Origin: Cryptomeria japonica
Taxonomy: Eukaryota > Streptophyta > Pinopsida > Cupressales > Cupressaceae
Assembly: GCF_030272615.1 (NCBI RefSeq)
Contig: NC_081408.1
Location: 621,980,476-622,044,475 of the forward strand
Reading direction: 5' to 3'
DNA length: 64,000 nt
Shown: positions 1 through 12,050 of the stretch, in pieces
How the letters are laid out: each line of letters opens with the position of its first letter
Position numbering within the stretch: position 1 is the first letter of the stretch
Position numbers and translations under genes: made by a program
Notes under the pieces: model-generated
The model's input: only the letters and a program-made list of their open reading frames with translations
What the model was told of the DNA's origin: nothing
Database searches by the model: none

Positions 1-1425
1 AAAATATCTACCCTCCAATGGTCTTCCAGACTCCACCACGGCTCTAACATCCTGATACCAGGTGTCTTGAGGAAGAACTCCAAGAATTCTCTCACTCAAG
101 TCCACACCAAGGGACAATGCTGCAACCTCATGCCACCTACAGCTCAAAGCATCTGCCACTATGTTCTGTTTCCCCTAAATATAACGAACCTCAAAATAAT
201 AGTCACAGAGGAATTCCATCAATCTTTTCTTTTGAGCATTCAAGTTAGACTGCGTGAAAATATACTGCAAATTGTGGTGATCACTATGCAGCTCTAATCA
301 ACGCCCCAATAGGAAATGTCTCCAACGAACCAATGCATGCACTATAGCTGCCAACTCCAAGTCATGAACTGGATAGTTAAACTCATGATCCTTGAGTTTG
401 TGAGACTCATAGGCAACCACACGTCCATCTTGCATAAGCACCGCACCTATACCTTCTAAATAGGCATCTATGCATACCATGAAACCTCTAGATGGGTCAG
501 GAACTACCAAAATTAGAGCACTAACAAGGAGTTCCTTCAAGGTACAAAAAGACAATTCACACTGCTCTGACCAAACAAACTTCTTCCCTTTCCTCTGAAG
601 AGAAGTAATCAGATGGCCTATCCGAGAAAAGCTCTGAACAAAGTGATGGTAATATCCAGCCAAACCCATGAAACTTCGAACTTCAGAAACATTGGTCGGC
701 ACTGGCCACTCAACAATGGCTTGTATCTTAGAAGGATCCACGGATACACCTTCTCCCAAAACTATATGACCAAGATAGCTCACCTCTGATTGGAAGAAAT
801 CACACATCGCCAAATTCGCAAAAAGCTGATTCTCCCTCAAGCACTGCAATACTTGACGCAAGTGACCCTCACGCAATTCCATGGATCTAGAATAAATCAA
901 TATGTCATCCAAGAAAACAAGAACAAAGTGGTCAAGGTAGGTGCAAAAAAACTCGTTCATAAGACTCATGAACACCAAAGGTGCATTCGTCAACCCAAAT
1001 GGCACCGCTATGAACTCATAGTGACCATAACGAGTACAAAACACCGTCTTATGAATGTTTGCACCATGAGTGCACAACTGATGATACCCAGACTTAAGGT
1101 CTATTTTAGAGAACACCTTGGCTCCCTTCACCTGGTCAAAGAGATCATCAATCTGAGGAAATGGATATCGGTTCCAGATGGTTACCTTATTCAAATGTCG
1201 ATAATCAATGCATAATCGAAGAGAACCATCCTTCTTCTTGATGAAAATAACTGATGCACCCCAAGGAGAAACACTAGGATGAATGAATCCCTTGGACAAA
1301 AACTCCTCAACTTGCAACTTCAACTCACTCAACTCCTGAGTAGTCATCTGATATGATGCTCTCGAAATAGGTTCTGCACCAGGAGCCAAATCAATGCGGA
1401 AGTCTATGTCTCGTTTCAGAGGCAT
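1..1425 (-). pseudogene. Ty3/gypsy RT-RNase H, copy A (truncated by window edge)
   Basis: Reverse transcriptase and RNase H part of a Ty3/gypsy polyprotein, which copies element RNA into DNA in cytoplasmic particles. Seen on the minus strand: [13 protein letters not shown] and DYRHLNKVT in the fingers, [11 protein letters not shown], then the catalytic box as FLDDILIYS, then RNase H with [14 protein letters not shown] and [19 protein letters not shown] at 298-300 interrupts the end of RNase H. The same frame continues beyond it with LELHSDHHNLQYIF and reaches the window start. Copy B (8772-9962) has CAG or another sense codon where A has stops, so the stop is decay. The order gag-PR-RT-RH on one strand with integrase last (seen in copy B) fixes it as Ty3/gypsy. 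Non-functional. Confidence 0.93.
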
Positions 1426-1494
1426 ACCGGGAATATCTAAAGGAAAGACATCTGCATACTCTCGAAGAATAGGGTGACCATCAAGAGCAATTTC

Positions 1495-1977
1495 TCAACT
1501 CTCTCCCTCATCCACATCCTCAAGAGAAATTGCAAAAAGTTGACACCCTTGATGCATGCACTGCCTAAGTTGCATAGTGGAAATCATACGTAAGGATATT
1601 GATCGCTGAACTCCAACGATCCCCACTCTCTTATCATGGTCATCTACACACTCTACTGTCTTCAGATGACATTCTACACGAGCGCTGTGAGATGATAACC
1701 AATCCATCCCCAACACAACTCCATAGGACCCCAAAGGAATGCCTCGAAGGTCAACTGAAGTGACAAAGGGTCCTAGGTCCAACTCACAACTGGGGATGAA
1801 GGCATCTACAAACACTCGCACATCGGTAGCCAACTCTACTTGCCATCTATCTATCTGCTTAGCAGACACGAGCCCACACCGCTCCACAATGGATGAAGAA
1901 ATAAAATAATCTGAAGCACCAAAATCAAAAAGTACAGAGATAGGGGTACCACACAACACACCTGTGGTCTCAATCAC
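1495..1977 (-). pseudogene. Retropepsin-like protease, copy A
   Basis: Aspartic protease domain of the same polyprotein, which cuts Gag-Pol in the particle. The active-site region reads LFDFGASDYFIS, where most plant Ty3 elements have LFDSGAS, and the flap/C-terminal part has VVLGMDWL. It lies between the CCHC knuckle of gag (about 2102-2146) and RT (from 1425), the usual order. The reading frame is open for 160 codons. The stop at 1495 before RT probably reflects decay, because a continuous Gag-Pol is expected. The D of the catalytic triad is kept but the second position (S to F) is altered in both copies, so this may be a feature of the family. Confidence 0.85.
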
Positions 1978-2089
1978 AGTACTCTGATGCTCATCCTAGC
2001 AGTCGTCCACAACTGCAAATACTCTATGGGATCTACCTACATCCCCCACTATTGGCTCTGATGCGGATGGCCTCTGACTAACCGAATAA

Positions 2090-3039
2090 TGTGAACGCCG
2101 AGGACAGTGAGCGGCCTTGTGGCCAAACTGACCACAAGTGAAGCAAGCTCCACTGCTAGGTCCTCTACTTCCAGATGGTCCACTAGACTATTGAAAGATC
2201 ACCCCACTAGGGGCCTGGGATGCTACCTAAGAAGACTATCCTAGAATGGTCTTCCTACCCCTCGGCCATCTCCTACTCTTTCAGGACTGAGAGATGCCAC
2301 CCTGCTGGCCCTGAGACTGCTTCATTCGCAGTGGCTGCTACTGCTGCTACAGTCTACCCTTGGCAGGTGCCTGAGGACCCCTAAAAGGTGTTGTAGTCTG
2401 GGACTGATTCCCTCTACCTCTAAACCCACTGAAAGGATCACTCCCAATCTGAACTCCAGACTGGCGGCCATGAGCATGGCTAAGGTTCTTCTCTACCAAC
2501 CTGGCTTTCACCATGACTACCTCTACTGAAGTAGGCTCAAAAAATCTCACTCCTCCACTGATGCGGTCATTAAGACCCCTCAACAAGTGTTGCACAAGGA
2601 TAGCCTCATCATTGCCGATCCCAACATACTATTTGAGCTCATAGAACTTGTGCTCAAACTGATCCATTGTCAACCAAAACTAGTGCAGAGCGTAGAACTC
2701 ATATGCTCCCGACTGCCTCCACCGGGGCGAGAGGAATCATGCCCTAAACCTCTCTAAAAATATCTCCCAAGATGCGGTGTTAATGCTCACACCGATCTTC
2801 TCCTCCTCTATTCTCCACCAGATAGAGGTGAAGCTGTTGAGACTCATGATTGCACATCTCGCCTTGGTGTTGCTATTTAAAGGATACATAGCAAAACATC
2901 GATCGAAACTGATAAGCTAGGTCTTAGCTTCGAGACCCATACCTTTACCATCAAAGAAGGGAGGATTGGACCTCATCCAGTCCCTCATGTACCCTAGGAT
3001 AGCCGGATCTGGCTCCACTAGGACCTCTTTCCTTCTAGG

Positions 3040-3074
<35 letters not shown>

Positions 3075-3360
3075 GAATCTACTGAAGCGATTCCTCTACT
3101 CGAACATGGATGGGTTGATCCACCTCGGGTCTGGGGCCTAGTTTAGCTAGCACCTCCTGAAACATAAGACACAACTCCTCCCTTTCGAGAACCTGCTCTA
3201 TTGAATGTGGTTCCTCCCGATGAACCGACTGATCTCTATCCACATTCGCATGAGTGGGTGGAGGTGAAGGACTATGGCAATCAGAACCTTGACCCCTTCC
3301 TCCTCCTCTGCCTCTAGTCTGGCCACCAACATGGCTACCTCCCTTGGCTTTCCTAGCCAT
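2090..3360 (-). pseudogene. Ty3/gypsy gag with CCHC knuckle, copy A
   Basis: Structural capsid/nucleocapsid protein. It starts with MARKAKGG, followed by a Gly/Arg-rich segment (QTRGRGGGRGQG). A retrotransposon-gag core follows (SWEIFLERFRA, FLSPRWRQSGAYEFYAL), then a single zinc knuckle CFTCGQFGHKAAHC at about 2102-2146. Stops break it, for example ACC-TAG where copy B has TGG, and TGA where B has CGA. A (TC)n tract at about 3043-3072 encodes an Arg-Glu run that is longer than in copy B. The start was chosen because both copies share it and it sits about 140 bp downstream of the primer binding site. Confidence 0.88.
3043..3072. repeat. (TC)n microsatellite inside gag A
   Basis: About 15 TC units, read on the minus strand as GA and translated as alternating Arg-Glu. 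Copy B has a shorter run at 11592-11610. The tract changes gag length without necessarily breaking the frame. Confidence 0.9.
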
Positions 3361-3497
3361 GACCTAACAATGCACAAGAGAAAAAGGTTAAGATCTACGG
3401 CAAAAGAAGACACAAGGAAGTCACACCACAAGACCTACACAGTAAGGTCAAGGCAAATGGGCTCACTACAAACCCAGAGTACCCAGTGTTGACACAT

Positions 3498-3511
3498 GGG
3501 CTCTAATACCA
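3498..3511 (-). promoter_or_regulatory. Primer binding site, element A
   Basis: Minus strand TGGTATTAGAGCCC, one transition away from the initiator-Met tRNA type TGGTATCAGAGCC. It lies two bases inside the LTR end at 3514. This marks the LTR 3514-7178 as the 5' LTR of element A. Confidence 0.88.
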
Positions 3512-3513
3512 AA

Positions 3514-6500
3514 TGTAATTCCCCACTAGGAACCCCAAAGGAAAACCCACAACAAGGTTGAAACAATTTTTAAAAATAAAATAAAAAATATAAACAACAT
3601 AAGTAAATTTACACAACATGCACGAAAACACAATTGAAAGACTTACACCAGAATTCCTCAAGGGTTACCAACAAAGAATTATCTTCAAGAATAAATTCCA
3701 CAAAAACATAAATCCACATATGCATCATTAACTCAATGATCACAAGAAGCCAAAGCAAATAAAGATTCATCATAGAAAGATTGAAAGGATACAATATAAT
3801 TTCCACTTCAATAAGAATTTACTAACATCATCAAGGAAACAAATAAAAACATTCCATACATAGGATGACATTGCTCTTCCAATACATAGCTTCTTAATAA
3901 ACATATAAGGACAGATCTTATCCAATTACAAGATTACATAAGATCAAAATTACAATGACCCCAAGGGTCTCCAAATAACAATAATCTCTGAACATGAGAT
4001 GAAGCATGAGTCATGAACCACAGGAACACCTGCGAAGCCAATCCTCGCATGAAGGTACAAATCCGAACATCCGATGGGAAGTGGCACTACCTCCCGACCA
4101 TTTAATTCCCAAACGGAATCACCCCACCGTGCTAGGAGATACCTGAGGACCCTCAAACAAGCATAAGCATGACATGGTTGAAAAAACAATATGACTAGAT
4201 GACAAAACAATAAGACTCCACAAGAATCCAGGTGACTCAACATCACAAACACACAAGTGAACCAAATGAGAGAGTGTCATTGCATATCTTAAGATGGATA
4301 CAATGGTACAACCTCCATAGGTCCTGACTCACTGTCTTGGTAACCTCTCTTGAACGTCCGGTTCCAACTAAGTCTCATGCGGACCCTACCAACCTTTCGT
4401 GAAAACAAGGTGGTTGGTTTGCCATTCTAGGACTTCTCGCAACATTATGAGCCTTATACTAGCACTCACCTATGCATGAGGTACAATTATCTTTATTAAT
4501 GTTATGATACTACCAACCTAATCAATTCATTAGATTACCAATTATTATCTGACTTTCACTGGGTCGTAATGCCTACCACTTTGGGTGCAACTCCCATGTG
4601 AAAGCCACTCTCTCAAAGGACACTAAACAAACATGGTCACTCCCCAAGGACCCTATGGAGAAGTAGACAACCATAACACCACTATCAGAAACAAGTGGTC
4701 AAACAAGGACATATTGACTCTTGGCTAACCATAAGGCAAAGACACTACATGGTTAAGACAATGAAGCCAATATATATCTCTTGGTCAAAGGTACCAATTA
4801 CACCACCTCAAGATGACTGAACCACAAACAAAAATATCACAATATACACTTGCAAGGACAGCTAAATACATCAAGTCCGCACTCAAACAATCTTTGAGAA
4901 TATCATTATCATAAGCATTTGCAACATCATTGATTGAATCATAAATAAAACACTCTTTCCAGTAGACACGTTATTTAATTTCCAAATCGATATCCATCAG
5001 AAATAAAATCCACATTATACATTCCACTGAATAAAACATGAATTCTGAATAGGCATTTAAATCATTTTCAGAATATATCCAAAACTTACTAATTTGAATT
5101 TCTAATTCATGCCTTGATTCCTATTGATAAATTTATTAACCACATAATAAAAATCACATGAAAATCACATTTCATCATGCAAAACCACTTTAAACAATCC
5201 ATTTATAAAATTTAAGTTCCTAGCACTAACCAATTTGGAGACCGGTGAGGGCTCAAAGCTAAGCGGGGGTCAAACCAACCCGCGGTTGTGCTGCTGCCAG
5301 GGAAACAAACACTACCTACCGGTAGTGCTCCTACCACTGGTAACAACCCTACCGACCGACGGCTACAACTACCAATCGGTAGCACTGCTACCAACTGGTA
5401 GCGGTGCTGCCGACCAGTAGTGCTGCCACCACCAACCGGTAGCACTACTACCAACTGGTAGCGGTGCTGCCGACTGATAGTGCTACTACCATTGTTAGCA
5501 GCCGCTACCAACCGGTAGCAGTCCTACCGATCGGTAGTGCTGGTGCCAAATGGTGGCAGTCCTACCGACCGGTAGCATTTCTACTGCGTAGCGGTGCTGC
5601 CAATCGGTAGTTCTGCTACTTGCAGGTAGCAGACACTACTGACCCACGTGATGAAGCAAGTCCATCACAAGAGCAGTAAAGTCCACAAGAGAGGCACAAG
5701 AAACATGCCTCCAAGCATTCTAAAACCAAAAGGTCACAAAATCAATAACCACAAAGAACATTCTATTTCCATAATTATTTCACGGGCACACACATACAGT
5801 GCCAATTTCTAAACTTTCAAGGAAAAGTTTACTAGCAAGGTAGATGGTGAAATAAGCACACTGGAAAGAATAACTAGCCAATTCTTGATAGTATAGAAAC
5901 AAGGATGCACCCAGCAAACCCAATCTAAAATTCTTTCTTTCAAAAGAAGAGGTAAATCAAGAAGTTGTTTGATATGAACAAATAACACACAACAAAAAAG
6001 AAATGAACAATTCCTTTCCTGAATGCAACCATATGCTAATAGCATCACAAAATCAACTATACTAGGCAATCTTTCTTCCATTTCAACATTCCAAAAGGAA
6101 TCTACATGTAGATTGCATTTTCCAATCACACAGGAAGGAAACTGAAATATACAAAATCAAATCAAGATATCAGAATAGATTATCCAACCTGAAGCAAAGG
6201 CAAGCAAGGGAATGAAGGAGCACTAGTCTTACGACCTAGGTCGAATCTCTAGCTCTTCCAGGAAGATTTCCAGAATTATTTCCTTCTCTCCAAAATTCCT
6301 CTACTTCTCCTGCTATGAATACCCAGAATGGATCCCCAAAAATATCTTTTAACCTAAGCTTCTAGGTTAAAGTTTTCATCCAATCAAATTTAAATATTTT
6401 AAAAACTAAAAGGCAATCAGATTTATTTCTTTCCCAAAAATAATAATTCTTGCCAATGATTAAATTAAAAGGCCAAATAGAAAGATAAAAGGGAAAGCTT

Positions 6501-7178
6501 TTATTTATTTCCTTTTTCCATAAATACTTCCTTCAACATAAGCATTCAACCTTTTTAAATGGCTAGGCAATTTATTAATTTCACAAAAATAACAATGCAA
6601 CTTTAGACAATAAATTAAGCCATTTAACCATTTAATCTAGCAATCATTAATTTAAATAAATCAATAATCTCAGAGCATATTAATTGAATGATTACACCAA
6701 CACAAGATAACATCATCCATTTAAATTAAATAACCATTTAAATAAATGGAAACACGCAAAACAAAGACATATCAAATGACGACTCTCAAATGACCAAACC
6801 CAGGCACCATGATACACATAATAGCCAGATGAGGAAACACAACCGACTGGCAACACTCATATGAGTGTAATTGTGGTCAAGATAGGGTACAACAACTATC
6901 TCCTCCACTCCCATCGGATATATAAGGCATGCTCAAACCTGTGAAACTAGGTGGAGTCAATACCCTGTACCTACCTGGTACTAGTACTTGCAATGTCCTG
7001 CACCAAAGAACCACACGTGCATATAGACCAATATATATATAGACATGGCACAATGAAACCAGATAAAACATGAAATAACATCGCATGGCATCCGAATCAA
7101 TATACAATAATGTTCCACAGAGCAGTCACTGAAGTAACTCAAAACATACAAAAGAGGCTAATCGAGGAGGGTACTACA
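3514..7178 (-). mobile_element. Shared middle LTR of tandem chromovirus (5' LTR of A, 3' LTR of B)
   Basis: Long terminal repeat of about 3.67 kb. Plus-strand ends are TGTAATTCC at 3514 and GTACTACA at 7178, so on the coding strand it begins TGTAGTACC and ends in CA. It is colinear with the split LTR at 12051-15189 plus 24508-25189. Element A's primer site abuts its left end and element B's polypurine tract abuts its right end, so one LTR serves both elements. It contains no convincing gene; the short ORFs here are chance. Relative to the other LTR it lacks roughly 200 bp near 7045 and has an extra segment of about 17 bp near 6975. Confidence 0.93.
5300..5650. repeat. GC-rich ACCGGT minisatellite in LTR A
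   Basis: Degenerate units of about 19-20 bp built on CTACCAACCGGTAGCACTG and partners such as CTGCCGACCGGTAGTG. Each unit carries the palindromic core ACCGGT or a variant (ATCGGT, ACTGGT). The tract is much richer in G+C than the rest of the LTR and could form serial hairpins. The same tract is at about 13825-14145 in the other LTR. Confidence 0.88.
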
Positions 7179-7195
7179 TCCTCTGCCCCCAAGCC
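7179..7195 (-). promoter_or_regulatory. Polypurine tract, element B
   Basis: Minus strand CTTGGGGGCAGAGGA directly followed by the LTR start TGTAGTACC. This is the plus-strand priming site of element B and proves that the middle LTR is B's 3' LTR. Confidence 0.87.
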
Positions 7196-7214
7196 TAGGC
7201 TTACTCCTGGAAGC

Positions 7215-8771
7215 CTAAAAAAGATAAGAATAAAGCTCTCTCATCTTCGTTGGATCTTCCCAAGTTGCAAAGGACTCATCACCGGGGTCCCATAGGACCC
7301 TTACCTACTCGATGGTATGACCGCTGAGGGTCAAATTCCGATGCTGAAAGATACGCACGGGCTCCATTAAAAGCTGCTCGTCCTCGACCTGCAAAGCGTT
7401 CCAATCAAGAACATGGGTCACATCACAATGATAAGGATGAAGAACAGAAACATGAAGGACATCATGGATGTGGGATAGACTCGGCGACAAGGCAAGACGG
7501 TAGGCAACATGTCCTATCCTTGCAAGGATCTCAAAAGGGCCTACTAAACGAGGTGCCAACTTAGAACCCTTTCCATAACGGATTGAACTCTTCCACGGAT
7601 GCACTCTCAAGGACACACAGTCGCCAATAGAAAATTGGTGATTGACTCGATGAGCATTGGCATACTTCTTCTGCCTATCCCAGGCAGCAACCAAATGCCC
7701 ACAAATCTGCTCAACCTGCTGCTCTATCTCACGAAGCAAATCCGGTCCTAAACACAACCTATCCTCCAACTGATCCCAACTCAAAGGAGTACGACAAGGA
7801 TGACCATACAATGCTTGGAAGGGCGATATGCCTATAGAGCTATGATATCCGTCATGATAGGCAAACTCCACAAGGCAAAGATATTCCTCCCAACGCGACT
7901 GGTGATGCATAACATACATCTGAAGCATGTCCTCCAAGACTTGATTCACACACTTAGTCTGACCATCGGTCTCTAGGTGATAAGCTGAATTGAAGTTCAA
8001 CTGGGTCCCTAAAGAATGCTGAAGAGAGGTCCACAAGGCCGATGTAAAGATAGGGTCTCTATCATAAATGATTCGCCTTGGGATCCCATGCAACCTCACC
8101 ACATCTTCCAAGAAGACTCAAGCCACCACTGCTGTAGTATAAGAAGATCGAATAGGGACAAAATGAGAAACTTTGGTCAATCTATGAACAATGACCATGA
8201 TGGCATAATGATGCCACGAAGAAACATGCAACCCTACTATGAAATCCATGAAAATGATATCTCATTTCCAATTCGGTATCAAATTTGGCTATAAAAGCCC
8301 TGTAGGGTGCTGATGCTCCGCCTTCACTCGCTGACATTCCAAGCACTTGGACACGAAATCAACAACATCACATTTCATACTAGCCCAATGATATATCTGT
8401 CTAAGATCTACATGCATCTTCTTGACACCAGGGTGTGCCGAATAAGGTGCACGATGGGCCTCAGTCATGATCAAAATGCGAAGACCCTCCAAAAGAGGTA
8501 CATAGATCCATCCAAGATGTCTAAGAAGACCATTTGACTCAAGAGTATATCCAGAATATCTACTGTCCAATGGTCTTCCAGACTCCACCACGGCTCTAAC
8601 ATCCTGAGACCAGGTGTCCTGAGGAAGAACTCCAAGAATTCTCTCACTCAAGTCCACACCAAGGGACAATGCAGCAACCGCATGCCGCCTATGGCTCAAA
8701 GCATCTGCCACTAAATTCTCTTTCCAATGAATATAATGAACCTCTGAATCATACTCGCAGAGGAATTCCAT
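7215..8771 (-). pseudogene. Ty3/gypsy integrase with C-terminal chromodomain, copy B
   Basis: Integrase that inserts element DNA into the nucleus. Zinc-binding HHCC part: HPGVKKMHVDL then CLECQRVKAEH near 8290-8500. Core: MDFIVGLH, YDRDPIFTSALW and NQVLEDMLQMY supply the D, D and E. C-terminal part: GPFEILARIGHVAYRLALP-like, with VSVLHPYH. After a stop at 7305 the same frame continues VRVLWDPGDESFATWED and ends at 7215, which resembles a chromodomain (VLW...ATWE). This makes the element a chromovirus; the CRTPLSW motif and huge LTRs suggest the Tekay/Del branch (inference). Stops at 8289, near 8260 and 8117 show decay. The frame ends about 36 bp before the LTR. Confidence 0.9.
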
Positions 8772-9962
8772 CCATCTTCCCTATCGAGCATTCAAGTTTG
8801 GCTGCGTGAAAATATACTACAAACTACGGTGATCACTATGCAGCTCTAACTGATGCCGCAACAGGAAATGTCTCCAACGAACCAACACATACACTACAAC
8901 TGCCAACTCCAAGTCATGAATTGGATAGTTAAACTCATGATCCTTGAGTTTGCGAGACTCATAGGAAACCACACATCCATCCTACATAAGCACCATACCT
9001 ATACCTTCTAAAGAGGCATCTATGCATACCATGAAATCTCTGGACGGGTCAGGAACTACCAAAATCGAAGCACTAACACAGAGTTCCTTCAAGGTACAAA
9101 AAGTCAATTTGCACTTTTCTGACCAAACAAACTTCTTCCCTTTCCTCTGAAGAGAAGTAATCAGATGGCCTATTCGAGAAAAGCTTTGAACAAAGCGGTG
9201 GTAATATCCAGTCAAACCCATGAAAATTAGAACTTCAGAAACATTGGTCGACGATGGCCAATCAACAATGGCTTGTATCTTAGAAGGATCCATGGATACA
9301 CCTTCTCCCGAAACTATATGACCAAGATAGCTCACCTTTGACTGGAAGAAATCACACTTCACCAAATTCACAAAAAGTTGATTCTCCCTCAAGCACTACA
9401 ATACCTGACGCAAGTGACCCTCATGCTGTTCCATGGATCTAGAATAAATCAATATGTCATCCAAGAACACAAGAACAAAGTGGTCAAGGTAGGTGCGAAA
9501 ACCCCCGTTCATAAGACTCATGAACACCGAAGGCACATTCGTCAACCCAAATGGCACCACTGTGAACTCATAGTGACCATAACGAGTAGGAAACACTGTC
9601 TTATGAATGTCTGCACCATGAATGGGCAACAAATGATACCCAGACTTTAGGTCTATTTTAGGGAACACCTTGGCTCCCTTCACCTGACAAAAGAGATCAT
9701 CAATTCGAGGCAATGTATATCGGTTCTGGATGGTTACCTTATTCAACTGTCGATAATCAATGCATAATCGAAGATAACCATCCTTCTTCTTTCTGAAGAT
9801 AGCCGACACACCCCAAGGAGAAACACTAGGATGAATGAATCCCTTGGCCAACAACTTCTCAAATTGCAACTTCAACTCACTCGAGTCCTGAGTAGTCATC
9901 CGATATGGTTCTCTCGAAATAGGTTCCACACCAGGAGCCAAGTGAATGCGAAAATATATGTC
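8772..9962 (-). pseudogene. Ty3/gypsy RT-RNase H, copy B
   Basis: Copy B of the RT-RNase H block. It shows [32 protein letters not shown], the catalytic [24 protein letters not shown] and RNase H VCIDASLEGIGMVL. Stops at 9393-9395 and 8982-8984 (CAG>TAG compared with A's CAA/CAG-type codon) break the frame, while the flanking residues match copy A closely. RNase H ends with LELHSDHRSL near 8830. Its neighbours are protease upstream (about 10060-10598) and integrase downstream. Non-functional. Confidence 0.93.
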
Positions 9963-10046
9963 TCATTTCAGAGGTATACCAGGAATATCCAAAGGAAACA
10001 CATCTGCATACTCTCGAGGAATAGGGTGACCATCAAGAGCAATTTC

Positions 10047-10598
10047 TCAACTATCTCCCTCATCCACATCCTCAAGAGAAATTGCAAAAAGATGACACCC
10101 TTGATGCATGCACCGCCTAAGTTGCATAGCAGAAATCATACGTAAGGATATCGATCGCTGAACTCCAACGATCCCCACTCTCCTACCATGGTCATCTACA
10201 CACTCTACTGTCTTCAGATGATAGTCTACATGAGTGTTGTGAGATGATAACCAATCCATCCCCAACACAACTCCATAGGACCCCAAAGGAATGACTCGAA
10301 GGTCAACTGAAGTGACAAAGGGTCATAGGTCCAACTCACAACTAGGGATGAAGGCATCTACAAACACTTGCACACTGGTAGCCAACTCTACTTGCCACCT
10401 ATCTACCTTCTTAGCAGACATGAGCCCACACCACTCCATAATGGATGAAGAAATAAAAGAATCTGAAGCATCGAAATCAAAAAGTATAGAGATAGGGGTA
10501 CCACACAACACACCTATGGTCTCAATCACAGTACTCTGATGCTCAGCTTGGCAATCATCCACAACTGCTATTCTATGGGATCTACCTGCATCCCCCAT
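10047..10598 (-). pseudogene. Retropepsin-like protease, copy B
   Basis: Colinear with the protease of copy A. The active site reads LFDFDASDSFIS, so the glycine of DxGA is replaced by D in addition to the family's S>F change, which would inactivate it. The second landmark VVLGMDWL is intact. The frame shifts between 10323 and 10286. It lies between the gag zinc knuckle and RT. Confidence 0.83.
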
Positions 10599-10630
10599 TG
10601 TTGGCTCTGATTTGGCTGGCCTCTGACTAA

Positions 10631-11897
10631 CTAAATAATGTGAAATCTAAGGACACTGAGTGGCCTTGTGGCCAAACTGACCACAAGTGAAGCAAGCTCC
10701 ACTACCAAGTCCTCTACTTCCAGATGGTCCACTAGACTATTGAAAGCTCTCCCCACTAGGGGCCTAGGATGCTCCCTAAGAAGACTATCCTGGAAAGGTC
10801 TTCCTACCCCTTCTCCATCTCCTACTCTTCTGGGACTAAGAGATGCCACCCTTCTGGGCCTGAGACTGCTTCAGTCTCGGCGGTTGCTCCTCCTACAACG
10901 GTCCACCCTTGGCGGATGCCTAAGGACCCCTAAAAGGTGCTGTAGTCTGGGACTGATTCCCTCTACCTCTAGACCCCCTGAAAGGATCACTCCCAATTTG
11001 AACTCTAGACTGGACGCCATGAGAACGGTTAAGGTTCTTCTCTACAAACCTGGCTTTCACCATGGCTACCTCTACTGAAGTAGGCTAAAAAAATCTCACT
11101 CCTCCACTGATGCGGTCATTACGGCCCCTCAAGAAGTGCTGCACAAGCATAGCCTCATCATTACCAATCCTGACATACTATTTGAGCTCATAGAACTTGT
11201 GCTCAAACTAATCCATTGACAACCCAAACTAGCACAGAGCATAGAACTCATCTGCTCCCGACTGCCTCCACCGGGGTGAGAGGAATCGTGCCCTGAACCT
11301 CTCTAAAAATATCTCCCAAGATGCGGTATTAATGCTCACACTGATCCTCTCCTCATCTAATCTCCACCAGATAGAAGCGAAGCTGTCGAGACACATGATT
11401 GTGCATCTTGCCTTGGTGTTGCTACTGTAAGGATACATAGCAAAACATCAGTCAAAACCGATAAGCCAGGTCTCAGCCTCGAGACCCATACCTTTTCCAT
11501 CAAAGAAGGGAGGATTGGACCTCATCAAGTCCCTCATGTGCCCTAGGATAGCTGGATTCGGGTCCACTGGGACCTCTCTCCTTCTAGGAGATCTCTCTCT
11601 CTCTCTCTCTAGAATCCACTGAAGCGATTCCTCTACCCGGACATGGATGGGTTGATCCACCTCGGGTCTGGGGCCTAGTTTAGCTAGTACCTCTTGAAAC
11701 ATCTGACATAGCTCGTCCCTTTCGGGAACCTGCTCTATTGAATGTGGTTCCTCCTGATGAACCGAATGATCTCTATCCACACTCGCATGAGTGGGTGGAG
11801 GTGAAGGACTATGGCGATCGGAACCTTGACCCCTTCCTCCTCCTCTGCCTCTGGTGCGTCCACCAATTTGGCCACCTCCCTTGGCTTTCCTAGCCAT
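10631..11897 (-). pseudogene. Ty3/gypsy gag with CCHC knuckle, copy B
   Basis: Begins MARKAKGGGQIGG, with Arg/Gly- and Pro/Ser-rich N-terminal segments, then RSNPPFFDGKGMGLEAETW and the capsid-like SWEIFLERFRARFLSPRW (about 11229-11300). The zinc knuckle is CFTCGQFGHKATQC at about 10652-10695. The first 149 codons are open. A frameshift/stop near 11448 and others downstream break the rest. B keeps TGG and CGA codons that are stops in A, so B's gag is the less decayed copy. The start is the same Met as in copy A. Confidence 0.88.
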
Positions 11898-12030
11898 GAC
11901 CTAACACTGCATAAGAGAAAAAGGTTCAGATCAATGGCAAAGAAAGACACAAGGAAGTCACACCACAAGACCTACATAGAAAGGTCAAGGCAAATGGGCT
12001 CACTACAAACCTAGAGTACCCAATGTTGAA

Positions 12031-12048
12031 ACATGGGCTCTGATACCA
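12031..12048 (-). promoter_or_regulatory. Primer binding site, element B
   Basis: Minus strand TGGTATCAGAGCCCATGT, the intact initiator-Met tRNA type, two bases from the LTR boundary at 12051. Confidence 0.92.
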
Positions 12049-12050
12049 AA

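Noticed and set aside
5212-5511. ORF over the LTR minisatellite
   Set aside because: Repeat-driven open frame (Val/Gly/Ser-rich) with no counterpart preserved in the other LTR.
10047-10286. Intact, expressed protease gene in copy B
   Set aside because: The active site carries LFDFDAS and the frame is shifted, so it is a decayed polyprotein part.
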